NCBI GenBank assembly: GCA_964578605.1
Contig: CAZODO010000033.1
Location: forward strand, 1 to 53,351
Direction of reading: 5' to 3'
DNA length: 53,351 nucleotides
DNA from: JAXMHN01 sp964578605
Lineage (GTDB): Bacteria > Verrucomicrobiota > Verrucomicrobiia > Limisphaerales > SIBE01
Shown piece after piece: positions 16,778-24,990 of the stretch. The position numbers and the translations under genes are program-made. Below the pieces are notes generated by a model. It did not search any database. It was given only the letters and a program-made list of their open reading frames with translations, and was not told the DNA's origin. The stretch's first letter is position 1; each line of letters begins with the position of its first letter.

Positions 16778-17356
16778 ATGAACCTTCCCAACAAGCTCAC
16801 CGTTTCGCGCTTCGCGCTAACAGCCGCCTTTCTGGCGGTTTTCTTCTCGGAAATGCCGCTGGGCAATACCTTGGCCTTGGTGCTCTTCTCGGCGGCGGGA
16901 CTGACCGACTATTTCGACGGCAAGATCGCCCGCCGCGACAAGCTCATCACGAACTTCGGCATCCTCATGGATCCGCTGGCCGACAAGATCCTGACCTGCT
17001 CGGCGTTTATCGCCTTTGTGGACCGGGACCTGGTCCCTGGCTGGATGGTGGTGATCATCGTGGGACGGGAATTGGCGATTACCGGGTTGCGCTTGCTGGC
17101 GGCCTCGAAGCAGGTCGTGCTGGCCGCCGAGGGCTACGGGAAGCACAAGACCATCTCGCAGATCGTCGCAATCATCTCGGTGCTCACGGTCCAGAGCTTC
17201 CCGGAATGGGGCCAATGGGCTCACGCCGTCTTCGATGGGTGGGCCCCCGAGTTCACCGAGTTGGCGAAATGGGTTACGGTGATCCTGACCCTGACGTCCG
17301 GGGTGCTCTACCTTTGGCGCAACCGGTCGCTGTACCTTGACGACTTGGGCGGCTGA
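16778..17356 (+). CDS. pgsA: CDP-diacylglycerol--glycerol-3-phosphate 3-phosphatidyltransferase
   Basis: Makes phosphatidylglycerol phosphate in the inner membrane. The CDP-alcohol phosphatidyltransferase motif is complete: DGKIARRDKLITNFG followed by ILMDPLADK, matching D-G-x2-A-R-x8-G-x3-D-x3-D. About 192 residues with several membrane helices, a normal length. The ATG at 16778 starts directly with MNLPNKLTVSRF, the usual N-terminus; the frame upstream overlaps rimO and is not part of the gene. It follows rimO by 4 nt and precedes pgpA by 3 nt, so the three are very likely co-transcribed. Confidence 0.95.
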   Translation: MNLPNKLTVSRFALTAAFLAVFFSEMPLGNTLALVLFSAAGLTDYFDGKIARRDKLITNFGILMDPLADKILTCSAFIAFVDRDLVPGWMVVIIVGRELAITGLRLLAASKQVVLAAEGYGKHKTISQIVAIISVLTVQSFPEWGQWAHAVFDGWAPEFTELAKWVTVILTLTSGVLYLWRNRSLYLDDLGG

Positions 17357-17359
17357 ACC

Positions 17360-17893
17360 ATGAACCACCTTGTCCTCTGGGTCGCACAAGGGTTCGCCAT
17401 CGGTCGAATCCCCGCCGCGCCGGGAACGTTTGGCTCGGCCCTGGGGCTGGTCTGGGTCCAGGCGCTCCTTTGGACAAAGTCACCCTCGTGGATGGCGGCT
17501 GGAGTTCTGCTTGGGATAGCGTGCTCTGTCTGGTTCTGCGGCCAGGCGGAACGGATCCTTGGCCAAACCGATCCCGGCTCGGTCGTCCTGGACGAGATCG
17601 TGGCCATGCCCGTTTGTTTCGTGGGTTGGCTCATGCTCTCGGGTGCGGCCTCCGCTGCCGGTTCGAGTTCTCTGTTCGCCGACGGGCGATGGCGCTGGAC
17701 GCTGACGATCTGCGTCTTGTTCCGGTTTTTTGATGTGTTGAAACCGTGGCCGATCAAACAGAGCCAGGCGCTGCCAGGCGGCTGGGGCGTGACGGCCGAC
17801 GACCTTCTCGCCGCGGCTTACGTCAACGTGGCCGTTGCCCTGGTTTGGTGGATTTCCAGTCTTAAGCTGGGCGTCGGGAACCCGCCTGCTTAA
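17360..17893 (+). CDS. pgpA: Phosphatidylglycerophosphatase A
   Basis: Dephosphorylates phosphatidylglycerol phosphate, the product of PgsA encoded just upstream, giving phosphatidylglycerol. Family motifs: GRIPAAPGTFGSALGL near the N-terminus, DPGSVVLDEIVAMPV (acidic catalytic residues), and FRFFDVLKPWPIKQSQALPGGWGVTADDLLAA. 177 residues with about four membrane segments. Its last 32 bp overlap the 3' end of the convergent ribokinase gene. The pgsA-pgpA pairing places two successive reactions of one pathway in one operon. Confidence 0.94.
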   Translation: MNHLVLWVAQGFAIGRIPAAPGTFGSALGLVWVQALLWTKSPSWMAAGVLLGIACSVWFCGQAERILGQTDPGSVVLDEIVAMPVCFVGWLMLSGAASAAGSSSLFADGRWRWTLTICVLFRFFDVLKPWPIKQSQALPGGWGVTADDLLAAAYVNVAVALVWWISSLKLGVGNPPA

Positions 17894-18806
17894 GCAGCGC
17901 TTCCACTTCCGAATCCGCCGGCATGCTCGGCTGGGCTCCCGGTTTGCGCACCGAACACGCCGCAGCCGCCGTCGCGTAATAACCGGCGTCAATCTCCGAA
18001 TCTCCCCGCGCCAGCGCCACCGCAAACGCCGCATTGAACGCATCGCCTGCGGCAGTGGTATCGACAGCCGTGACAGGGATGGCCGGCCAGAAATGCTCCT
18101 GCGACGGCGTGACCAGCAACGCGCCTTGCGCTCCCAGCTTCACGATGACTTTCTTCGCGCCGCGACTCAACAGCCGCCGCGCCAGGGGCCTTGCCGAGTT
18201 CTCCGATAGCGGTCCGGGAGGCATTCCGGTCACGATTCCCAGTTCGGTCTCATTGGGCGTGAGGTAATCGACCAAGGCGAGCAAAGCATCGGGCAAAGGC
18301 TGCGCCGGAGCCGGGTCCAGGATCACCACCCCCCCGTGGTCATGGGCAAGACGCGCGGCAGCTTGCACGACAGCGAAGGGGATCTCCAACTGAAGCAGGA
18401 CCAACCCGGCCTGAGCAATGCGTTCGCGGCTGAGTTGGAGACGCTCGGCGGACAAGGTCCCGTTTGAACCGGGAACAATGATGATTTGGTTCTGGCCTTG
18501 CTCATCGAGGGTGATCGTCGCAATGCCAGTCGAAACCTCCGGGTCCGTTCGGACATGATCCACGTTGACGCCGCCCGAGGCAAGGCTCTGGACCAACGAT
18601 GGCCCCTGCGCGTCATTGCCCACTTGGCCGACCATGCTCACCCTGCCACCCAGCCTCGCCGCTCCGAAGGCCTGGTTGGCTCCTTTCCCTCCGGGAAACA
18701 CCTGGAATTCGTGCCCGGTAAGGGTCTCGCCGGGCACGGGGAACCGCGGCACTCGGATGACAAAATCCGCGTTCAGGCTTCCGACAACGACAATATCAGC
18801 GTTCAC
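17862..18806 (-). CDS. rbsK: Ribokinase (PfkB family)
   Basis: Phosphorylates ribose, or a similar sugar, to the 5-phosphate with ATP in the cytoplasm. PfkB motifs: VVGSLNADFVIRVPRFPVPGETL and the GGKGANQAFGAARLGG segment near the N-terminus, DYLTPNETE in the middle, and VDTTAAGDAFNAAFAVAL, with the catalytic Asp, near the C-terminus. Starts at GTG 18806. It is the last gene of a four-gene minus-strand cluster (ATPase, permease, cytidylate-kinase-like protein, ribokinase) with a 35-bp gap, which suggests the transported compound is a pentose or a pentose-containing molecule such as a nucleoside (inference). Confidence 0.9.
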   Translation of the reverse strand: MNADIVVVGSLNADFVIRVPRFPVPGETLTGHEFQVFPGGKGANQAFGAARLGGRVSMVGQVGNDAQGPSLVQSLASGGVNVDHVRTDPEVSTGIATITLDEQGQNQIIIVPGSNGTLSAERLQLSRERIAQAGLVLLQLEIPFAVVQAAARLAHDHGGVVILDPAPAQPLPDALLALVDYLTPNETELGIVTGMPPGPLSENSARPLARRLLSRGAKKVIVKLGAQGALLVTPSQEHFWPAIPVTAVDTTAAGDAFNAAFAVALARGDSEIDAGYYATAAAACSVRKPGAQPSMPADSEVEALLKQAGSRRPA

Positions 18807-18841
18807 AGTCAGGCGGGTGGGCAGTGGTTTCGAGTCGTGCG

Positions 18842-19552
18842 TTAATCTCTCCCGTAGAACCTGCGAAGGACAGCATCTCCGATCAACTGGGTCGCTTCCT
18901 CGTAGGAGACCCGGTCTGTGTTGATCACCAGGTGATAAAGCATCGGGTCATCGATATCCTGGTGAAAGTACTTCTTAATGAAGCGGCGGCGTCCGCGGTC
19001 TTCGGTCTTCATAAAGGCAAGAGCGCGCTTGGGATTCAGGTTGTAGTACTCCTCGACCAGTTTGACCCGCACCTCGGCTGACCCCACCAATCTCACGTGG
19101 AGAACGTTGGTCATCTGGGCCGTAATGATATTGGCGCCGTGCCCCACCAGGATCACATTGCCGATCTCCGCCAGATGCAGAATGGTCTCGGTGGTCTGCC
19201 GGAACATGGTCCAGGAACCCGGATGCAATCCCAAGACTTCCTCCACCATATCTCGAATCTGCGAGACACGGTCCTCGGGCAGGTACCGGGCAAGCTCCTT
19301 GGGGAGGTTGTGCTCTTCCAGCGCCTGTTCGACCAGGTTCCGGTCGAAGACCGTCCAGGGTTGAGGCGTTTTCGGGCCGTGGGCCTGCAGGTAGGCCGCG
19401 AGGTCCTCGGCGACGGGCATCCCCCCAGCGCCGGTCTGCCGCGAGATGGTTATGGTCGGCTGGCCCTTCTTGCGCTGCTTCGCTTTGAGGTTGGGGTCAA
19501 GCTGGGTCCCGATATAGACCAGGCATTTATCGAACGCTGACTGATTGCTCAT
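18842..19552 (-). CDS. Cytidylate kinase-like family protein
   Basis: A 236-residue protein of the cytidylate-kinase-like family (Pfam Cytidylate_kin2), which differs from true Cmk. It has ITISRQTGAGGMPVAEDLAAYL as a modified P-loop region (no classical GxxGxGKS/T), then FDRNLVEQALEEHNLP, HLAEIGNVILVGHGANIIT, LHVRLVGSAEVRVK and RRRFIKKYFHQDIDDPMLYHLVINTDRVSYEEA, which are the family hallmarks. The substrate is not established. The ATG at 19552 is chosen because GGAGAGGTG lies just upstream; an in-frame GTG at 19558 is part of that binding site. Encoded between the permease and ribokinase genes, so a role in phosphorylating an imported nucleoside or sugar is possible but unproven. Confidence 0.88.
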   Translation of the reverse strand: MSNQSAFDKCLVYIGTQLDPNLKAKQRKKGQPTITISRQTGAGGMPVAEDLAAYLQAHGPKTPQPWTVFDRNLVEQALEEHNLPKELARYLPEDRVSQIRDMVEEVLGLHPGSWTMFRQTTETILHLAEIGNVILVGHGANIITAQMTNVLHVRLVGSAEVRVKLVEEYYNLNPKRALAFMKTEDRGRRRFIKKYFHQDIDDPMLYHLVINTDRVSYEEATQLIGDAVLRRFYGRD

Positions 19553-19620
19553 GTTCACCTCTCCGTGTTGCGGTCGTTAGTGTCGGAAGCGGCCGCGCAA
19601 CTCCTCGAAGAGCGGCCTCT

Positions 19621-20619
19621 TCAGCGCTTCGCTTTGCCTATGCGAGAACGGTAATGGTCTACGATCACCGCGGCAAGGATGACTAAGCCGGTGATCAGCC
19701 GCTTGGTTTCGTCTTTGGCCCCCACAGCGGCCAACCCCGAGTTCAGCACCGCGATGATCAAGACACCGAAAAAAGAGCTCACCACCGATCCGCGTCCGCC
19801 CATCAAGCTCGTGCCGCCGATCACGACAGCCGCGATGGCCTGCAGCTCAAACCCTCCGCCGGCATTCGGGTTGGCCGACTGGAACCGCGAGGTGTCAATC
19901 ACCGCCGCCAACGACACAAGAAACCCGCTCACCATGAACACCGCGGTCTTGATGGGACGCGGGTCGATCCCCGAAAGGCGCACCGCCTCTTCGTTCGTCC
20001 CGATCGCGATCATGTACCTGCCGAAAATCGTCCGGGACAGCACCAACTGGCCCACGATCACGATCAGGACGGCCGCCAGGAAAGGCAGCGACAGGCCCGC
20101 GATCGACGCGCCAGCGATCCCCTCGATCTTCGACCCGATATACTGGGTCTGCGACCGGGTGATAAAATGCGCCCCGCCTCGCGCCATCTCCAGCATGCCC
20201 AGAGTGACAATGAAGGACGGGAGCCGCCACTTGACCGTCACGAGCCCGTTGAAGGCCCCGCTCAAGACCCCCGCTGCCACCGCCGCCAGCACGGTCCACC
20301 CCACCGGCCACCCATACTGGACCATTCCCACCCCGATCACGGCGCTGCACAATCCCAAAACAGAGCCCACAGAAAGATCGATCTCGGCGATAATCAGCAC
20401 AAAGGTCATGCCCACAGCCACCACGATTGCCGATGGGATCTGGTTGGCGATGGTCTTGAACGTGGTGAGGCTGAAAAAGTGCTGGGTTAACAGACTGAAC
20501 ACCAGGATCAACAGCGCCAGGGCAATTCCCATGCCCAGGTAATCCGCCAAGGCCGCCCGAATGGCGCTTCGCGATGGCCTCGAGCCGGTCCGGACATTCA
20601 CGTTTTGCGAGGGGTTCAT
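19621..20619 (-). CDS. Sugar ABC transporter permease (RbsC type), second system
   Basis: A 332-residue inner-membrane permease of the BPD_transp_2 family. Marks: IPSAIVVAVGMTFVLIIAEIDLSVGSVLGL, the LPSFIVTLGMLEMARGGAHFITRS segment, the ATPase-coupling TIFGRYMIAIGTNEEAVRLSGI, and AAVVIGGTSLMGGRGSV. The start ATG at 20619 overlaps the ATPase stop in ATGA, so translation is coupled to the ATPase. It is only distantly similar to the permease at 7776-8732. No binding-protein gene lies next to this pair. Confidence 0.92.
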   Translation of the reverse strand: MNPSQNVNVRTGSRPSRSAIRAALADYLGMGIALALLILVFSLLTQHFFSLTTFKTIANQIPSAIVVAVGMTFVLIIAEIDLSVGSVLGLCSAVIGVGMVQYGWPVGWTVLAAVAAGVLSGAFNGLVTVKWRLPSFIVTLGMLEMARGGAHFITRSQTQYIGSKIEGIAGASIAGLSLPFLAAVLIVIVGQLVLSRTIFGRYMIAIGTNEEAVRLSGIDPRPIKTAVFMVSGFLVSLAAVIDTSRFQSANPNAGGGFELQAIAAVVIGGTSLMGGRGSVVSSFFGVLIIAVLNSGLAAVGAKDETKRLITGLVILAAVIVDHYRSRIGKAKR

Positions 20620-22142
20620 GCCTCCTTCGTCTGGCGGCCCAAATAGCCGCTGATGGCCGCGGTCATAATGGCTTCTTCAGTCCAGGTTCCGCGTTCAAAG
20701 CAGGCCGCCACGCGTCCCGCCGACATCACGGCGATCCGATGGCAGATCGCCAGCAACTCTTTCAAATCCGACGAGACGACCAGGATCGCCTTGTCTTCCC
20801 TGGCCAATTGGGCCAGCAAGCGGTAAATCTCAAACTTCGCGCCCACGTCGATCCCGCGGGTCGGCTCATCGAAGATCAGGATGTCGCAATTGCGGAAAAG
20901 CCACTTGGCAATCACGACCTTTTGCTGGTTGCCCCCGCTCAATTCAGCGGCCGGTTGCTCCACCGAAGCGCAGCGCACACCAAGCGTCGACGCCCACCGT
21001 TCCGCTTCGGCGTCCTCCGTTCTTCGCTGAATCCACGCTCCGCATCGGCTGAGGGATCGTAGCCGCATCAAAGTGATATTCGCTCGAACAGGCAGCCGCA
21101 AGAGAAGGCCCTGGCTCTTTCGATCCTCCGTCAGCAAAGCCATCCCCTGACGGACGGCATCTTTCGGCGAGCGAATCCGGGCTGGAGTCTGGGACCCATC
21201 AAGAAAGGTCAGGCCCGCCTCCGCCCGATCGGCTCCAAAGAGTGCCCGCATGGTCTCCGTTCGGCCTGAACCCATCAAGCCGGCGAACCCCAGGATCTCT
21301 CCCCGCCGCGCTTCAAAGCTGACACCCCGCACGGCCGGCGGCGCCTGCAGCCCTTCGACGCGCAAGGCCACCCGGCCAGGCGTTTGGGGCGCGCTCTCGG
21401 CGACGCCCGTCAGATCCCTTCCCACCATCAGGCGAACGATCTCTTCGAGCGTCAGTTCCGAGGCCATCCGGGTGGTGACCGCTCTGCCATCGCGAAGCAC
21501 GGTAATGCGATCGGCAATCGTCTTAATCTCCTCCAACCGGTGCGAGATGTATATCAGCCCGGCGCCGCTCGCTTTCAGTTTCGCGACTTGGGCAAAAAGC
21601 CGCTCGATCTCCGGGTCGGTCAAGGCGGCCGTGGGCTCATCGAGAATCAGCAGCCGGCAACGGCCCGAGAGGCCCCGGGCGATTTCGACCAATTGCTGCT
21701 GCCCCACGCCCAGCGCCCCGACCGGGCAGGCCGGGTCCAGGTCAGCCAGCCCAACTTCCGCCATTGCTCCGTGCGCCCGCGCGTTCAGACGTCCATAATC
21801 CACCCAGCCAAACCGGTGGGGTATCGTGTCGAAGAAGATGTTCTCCGCGACCGTGAGCGTCGGGACCAAGTTGAGCTCCTGCATCACGAGCCGGACCCCC
21901 AGCTTTTCGCCGTCGGATTTGCTCGTGGGAGAAAAGGGCCTTCCCTCCAGGACCATCGTTCCGGAATCGGGTCGCACCAACCCCGCGATGATCTTCGCCA
22001 GCGTGCTTTTCCCGGCTCCATTCTCCCCGACCAGCGCGTGGACTTCCCCTGCACGGACATCAAGATTGACGGCGTCGAGCACCAAAGCCGAATAGGACTT
22101 CGACACTCCGGACACGTTCAATAAGGCTTCCGGCTTGCTCAT
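20616..22142 (-). CDS. Sugar ABC transporter ATPase (RbsA type), second system
   Basis: A 508-residue ATPase with two ABC domains. The first has Walker A GENGAGKS, signature LGVGQQQLVEIARGL and Walker B LLILDEPTAAL. The second has the degenerate Walker A GLMGSGRTE, signature LSGGNQQK and Walker B ILIFDEPTRGID. The ATG at 22142 is supported by GGAGG 8 nt upstream and by the usual N-terminus (ALLNVSGVSKSYSAL). The frame is open far upstream to 22802, but that part overlaps the YugP gene and is not coding. First gene of the minus-strand cluster that ends with ribokinase. Confidence 0.94.
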   Translation of the reverse strand: MSKPEALLNVSGVSKSYSALVLDAVNLDVRAGEVHALVGENGAGKSTLAKIIAGLVRPDSGTMVLEGRPFSPTSKSDGEKLGVRLVMQELNLVPTLTVAENIFFDTIPHRFGWVDYGRLNARAHGAMAEVGLADLDPACPVGALGVGQQQLVEIARGLSGRCRLLILDEPTAALTDPEIERLFAQVAKLKASGAGLIYISHRLEEIKTIADRITVLRDGRAVTTRMASELTLEEIVRLMVGRDLTGVAESAPQTPGRVALRVEGLQAPPAVRGVSFEARRGEILGFAGLMGSGRTETMRALFGADRAEAGLTFLDGSQTPARIRSPKDAVRQGMALLTEDRKSQGLLLRLPVRANITLMRLRSLSRCGAWIQRRTEDAEAERWASTLGVRCASVEQPAAELSGGNQQKVVIAKWLFRNCDILIFDEPTRGIDVGAKFEIYRLLAQLAREDKAILVVSSDLKELLAICHRIAVMSAGRVAACFERGTWTEEAIMTAAISGYLGRQTKEA

Positions 22143-22247
22143 TCGCTGTCCTCCGCAGCGTATCAGGAAGCCTCGCCAAGATGTAGGAAAAACGCATGCT
22201 TCCTGGGAGCGCCGGCATTCTCCCCCTCCCCCGTCGCGTTCCAGAAA

Positions 22248-22265
22248 GCCGGGAGGTATCCCGGC
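22248..22265 (-). terminator. Candidate hairpin downstream of the YugP-type gene
   Basis: GCCGGGA at 22248-22254 pairs perfectly with TCCCGGC at 22259-22265 around a GGTA loop. On the minus strand it is followed by TTTCT, a weak T-run, about 100 nt after the metalloprotease stop codon. It could instead lie in the leader of the ABC ATPase gene. Confidence 0.3.
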
Positions 22266-22363
22266 ATGCTGAACCGGATGGGAAGAACGGCCCTGAAAGC
22301 TCCCGAACGCTTTTTGCGGCCGTTTCGGAGCGGGACGAAGGCGCGACCGATTGCCGGTTAAGT

Positions 22364-23038
22364 TTACCGGCGGGCGCGAGCCACGAGCAGCAGGAGGTTC
22401 GCAATCGCGGAGATGAGCGCCGCGACATACGTCAAAGCTGCCGCATTGAGGACCGTGTTGACCCCCGCAGCCTCCTGGCGCGACACAATTCCCATGTTCT
22501 GCAAGATCTGCTTGGCCCGGCTGCTGGCGTTGAACTCCACGGGCAGCGTGATCAATTGGAAAAGCGTGATCACGGAGTAGATCACGATCCCGAGGATCAC
22601 CAGGCCGAAGATGTTCAGGAACAAGCCGCCAAAAATCACAAACGGCAGCATCTGGGACGCAAACATCGTTGCCGGCACGACCAGCATCCGGGCCTGCAAG
22701 GGCGCGTAGGCCCGCGCGTGCTGGATGGCGTGCCCGCATTCGTGCGCAGCGATCCCGGCCGCCGCCACGGATCGGCTCTGGTAAACGCCAGGCGAAAGGC
22801 ACAACCTCTTCTTGGCCGGATCATAATGGTCGCCCAGATACGTATCGATCGCTTCGACTGACACGTCCCGAATGCCCGCCTCGCTCAAGATCCGCTGGGC
22901 TACCTGAGCCCCCGTGAGGCCGGACGCGAGCGGCACCTGCGATTGGCGGTTGAACGCAGACTTCACTTTGAATTGCGCATACATGCCGATCACCATCGCG
23001 AAGATCAGCAGTGGCCAAACTAGAACGGTCCAATCCAT
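22364..23038 (-). CDS. Zinc metallopeptidase, YugP type (membrane-bound)
   Basis: A 224-residue membrane protein of the neutral zinc metallopeptidase family Zn_peptidase_2 (B. subtilis YugP). An N-terminal transmembrane helix (LVWPLLIFAMVIGMYAQF) is followed by the SGLTGAQVAQRIL segment, the DHYDPAKKRLCLSPGVY segment, the zinc site HECGH at about 99-103 (AAHECGHAIQH), and two or three further helices to the C-terminus. The function is unknown; it is likely an intramembrane or membrane-associated protease in quality control. It is divergent from recN with a 261-bp gap between the two starts, and separated from the ABC ATPase gene by 221 bp. Confidence 0.9.
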   Translation of the reverse strand: MDWTVLVWPLLIFAMVIGMYAQFKVKSAFNRQSQVPLASGLTGAQVAQRILSEAGIRDVSVEAIDTYLGDHYDPAKKRLCLSPGVYQSRSVAAAGIAAHECGHAIQHARAYAPLQARMLVVPATMFASQMLPFVIFGGLFLNIFGLVILGIVIYSVITLFQLITLPVEFNASSRAKQILQNMGIVSRQEAAGVNTVLNAAALTYVAALISAIANLLLLVARARR

Positions 23039-23299
23039 ACCTGCTCATAGCATCAAATGGCCCTGAATTCAACACGGCCGCCCGAGGTGGAAGCTCTGGG
23101 GAAGGAACTTGAGACCGCCAGGCTGACCGCCCGGACCGGACGCGTCCGCGACGGGATTCCTGGCGACTCCCTGGGGCCCGTGCCGCTTCGCCATGCGGAG
23201 GATTCCATCGGGACGCGTTCCTCCGAGTCGTTTCGCAATGCGTGGCCACTTTCCTTTTGCGGAACGCGCGGCGAGACGGCACAGTCTCCGCACGAGCCG

Positions 23300-24979
23300 A
23301 TGCTGACAACGTTGCGAATCAGAAACCTGGCTTTGGTCGAGGACCTCACCGTCGAGCTGAGGCCGGGCTACAATGCGATCACCGGCGAGACCGGCGCCGG
23401 CAAATCCATTCTCATCGGCGCGCTCAACCTCGTGCTGGGCGAACGGGCCGATCGCACATGGATCCGCAGCGGCGCCGACTCGTGCGCGGTCGAAGCGGTG
23501 TTCGACGTGCGCAAATTGCGCACACCGATTGGCGCCTTCCTCGACGAGAACGGGCTGGAACCTTGCGAAGGTGGGCTGTTGGTGCTGAAGCGGACGTTTT
23601 CGGCGGCGGGAACGAACCGCCAGTTCATCAACGGGTCGCCCGCAACGTTGACGGTGCTCGCCGGGCTTGGCGAGTGGCTGGTCGACATCCATGGCCCGCA
23701 TGACCATCAGTCGCTCCTGCACCCGGCGCGGCAATTGGAGATCCTGGACGCGTTCGGCGGGCTGACGAAGGTGCGTGAGGATTTCGCCGGCGTTCTCAGG
23801 AAGAGGACCCACCTCGAGGCGAAGAAACGCGCCCTGGTGATGGACGAAAGGACCTTCATTCAGCAGCTTGACCTTCTCAGGTTCCAGGTGAACGAGATCA
23901 AGGCGGCCAAATTGCGCCCGGACGAAGAGCCGGAGTTGCAGGAGGCCTTTCAGCGGGCCAACAACGCCGCGCGCCTTGTGCGCCTTAGCCAGGCGGTGCT
24001 CGGGGTCCTGAGCGAAGAAGAGAACTCGGTTTTGCAGCAAGCGGCCATACTCGGGCGAACCGTCCAGGAATTGCACAAGATCGATCCCGGCGCGGCTGAG
24101 CTGGCCGAATGGCACACCCAAGCGGTGACGGCCTTGCAGGAACTGCAGCGCGCGGCGGCAGCGTATGCCGACCGGCTGGAGATCGACCCGATACAACTTC
24201 AGGAGCTTGAAGAACGCCTAAACCTGATCCAGGGGCTGAAACGAAAGTACGGTTCCAGCGTGCGTGAGATCATGGAATTCGGCGAGGCCGCCCAGCAAAA
24301 GAAGACGGCCCTGGAGCAGCGCGACGCCGAATTGCTGCGGATCAACCAGGCCTTGGACGGCGTCGACTTGGAGTTGCGCACAGCGGGCCAGGAACTCTCC
24401 GGCCAAAGGCGCAGGGTCATTCCGAAGCTGGTCAAGGCGGTCGTCAAACAGCTTGCCGATCTCGGGTTCAAACAGAGCCGGATGGATATCACGTTGAACG
24501 GCGGTCCACCCATACCCGGCGACGCCCGCGTCCTATCCTCCGGCTTCGACACCGTCGAGTTCCAGTTCGCTCCGAATCCCGGGGAGGAACCGCGCCCGCT
24601 GCGGGCGATCGCTTCGTCCGGAGAACTCGCGCGGGTGATGCTGGCCTTGAAAACAGTGCTAGCCGGGGTGGACGAGATTCCGGTGCTCGTGTTCGACGAA
24701 GTGGACGCGAATGTGGGCGGCGAAACGGCGCGGGCGGTGGGCGACAAAATGCGGCAGATCGCGAGAGAACGGCAGGTGCTTTGCGTGACGCACCTGGCGC
24801 CTGTCGCGGCGGCGGCGGATGCGCATTACGTCGTGACGAAAGAAACCGCGGCGGGCCGGACCGTCTCGAATATTGAAATGCTCGAACGCGTCGCGCGGAT
24901 CAAGGAACTGGCTCGAATGCTTGGGGGCCAGTCCGAAGCGGCCCGGCAACACGCCGAGGAACTGCTTCGGACGAGGTGA
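23300..24979 (+). CDS. recN: DNA repair protein RecN
   Basis: SMC-like ATPase that acts early at DNA double-strand breaks. 559 residues. Walker A GETGAGKS at about 29-36, preceded by the typical MLTTLRIRNLALVEDLTVELRPGYNAI in two parts; a long coiled-coil middle; then SGELARVMLALK (ABC signature) and VLVFDEVDANVGGETA (Walker B), and CVTHLAPVAAAADAHYVV. The start at 23300 is chosen because it begins the conserved N-terminus; the 81 codons upstream are not conserved-looking and overlap the metalloprotease promoter region. It converges on uvrC with an 11-bp gap, so two DNA repair genes lie tail to tail. Confidence 0.95.
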   Translation: MLTTLRIRNLALVEDLTVELRPGYNAITGETGAGKSILIGALNLVLGERADRTWIRSGADSCAVEAVFDVRKLRTPIGAFLDENGLEPCEGGLLVLKRTFSAAGTNRQFINGSPATLTVLAGLGEWLVDIHGPHDHQSLLHPARQLEILDAFGGLTKVREDFAGVLRKRTHLEAKKRALVMDERTFIQQLDLLRFQVNEIKAAKLRPDEEPELQEAFQRANNAARLVRLSQAVLGVLSEEENSVLQQAAILGRTVQELHKIDPGAAELAEWHTQAVTALQELQRAAAAYADRLEIDPIQLQELEERLNLIQGLKRKYGSSVREIMEFGEAAQQKKTALEQRDAELLRINQALDGVDLELRTAGQELSGQRRRVIPKLVKAVVKQLADLGFKQSRMDITLNGGPPIPGDARVLSSGFDTVEFQFAPNPGEEPRPLRAIASSGELARVMLALKTVLAGVDEIPVLVFDEVDANVGGETARAVGDKMRQIARERQVLCVTHLAPVAAAADAHYVVTKETAAGRTVSNIEMLERVARIKELARMLGGQSEAARQHAEELLRTR

Positions 24980-24990
24980 AGGCGAGCGCG

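Noticed and set aside
19679..20542. Long plus-strand open frame opposite the permease gene
   Set aside because: It is the antisense shadow of a clear RbsC-type gene in GC-rich DNA; composition is Arg/Thr/Pro-rich with no start signal.
20616..22802. N-terminal extension of the second ABC ATPase up to 22802
   Set aside because: The extra 220 codons overlap the YugP gene in another frame; the normal N-terminus and a GGAGG site are at 22142.
23057..23299. N-terminal extension of RecN
   Set aside because: The conserved RecN N-terminus begins at 23300 and the upstream codons show no protein-like pattern.
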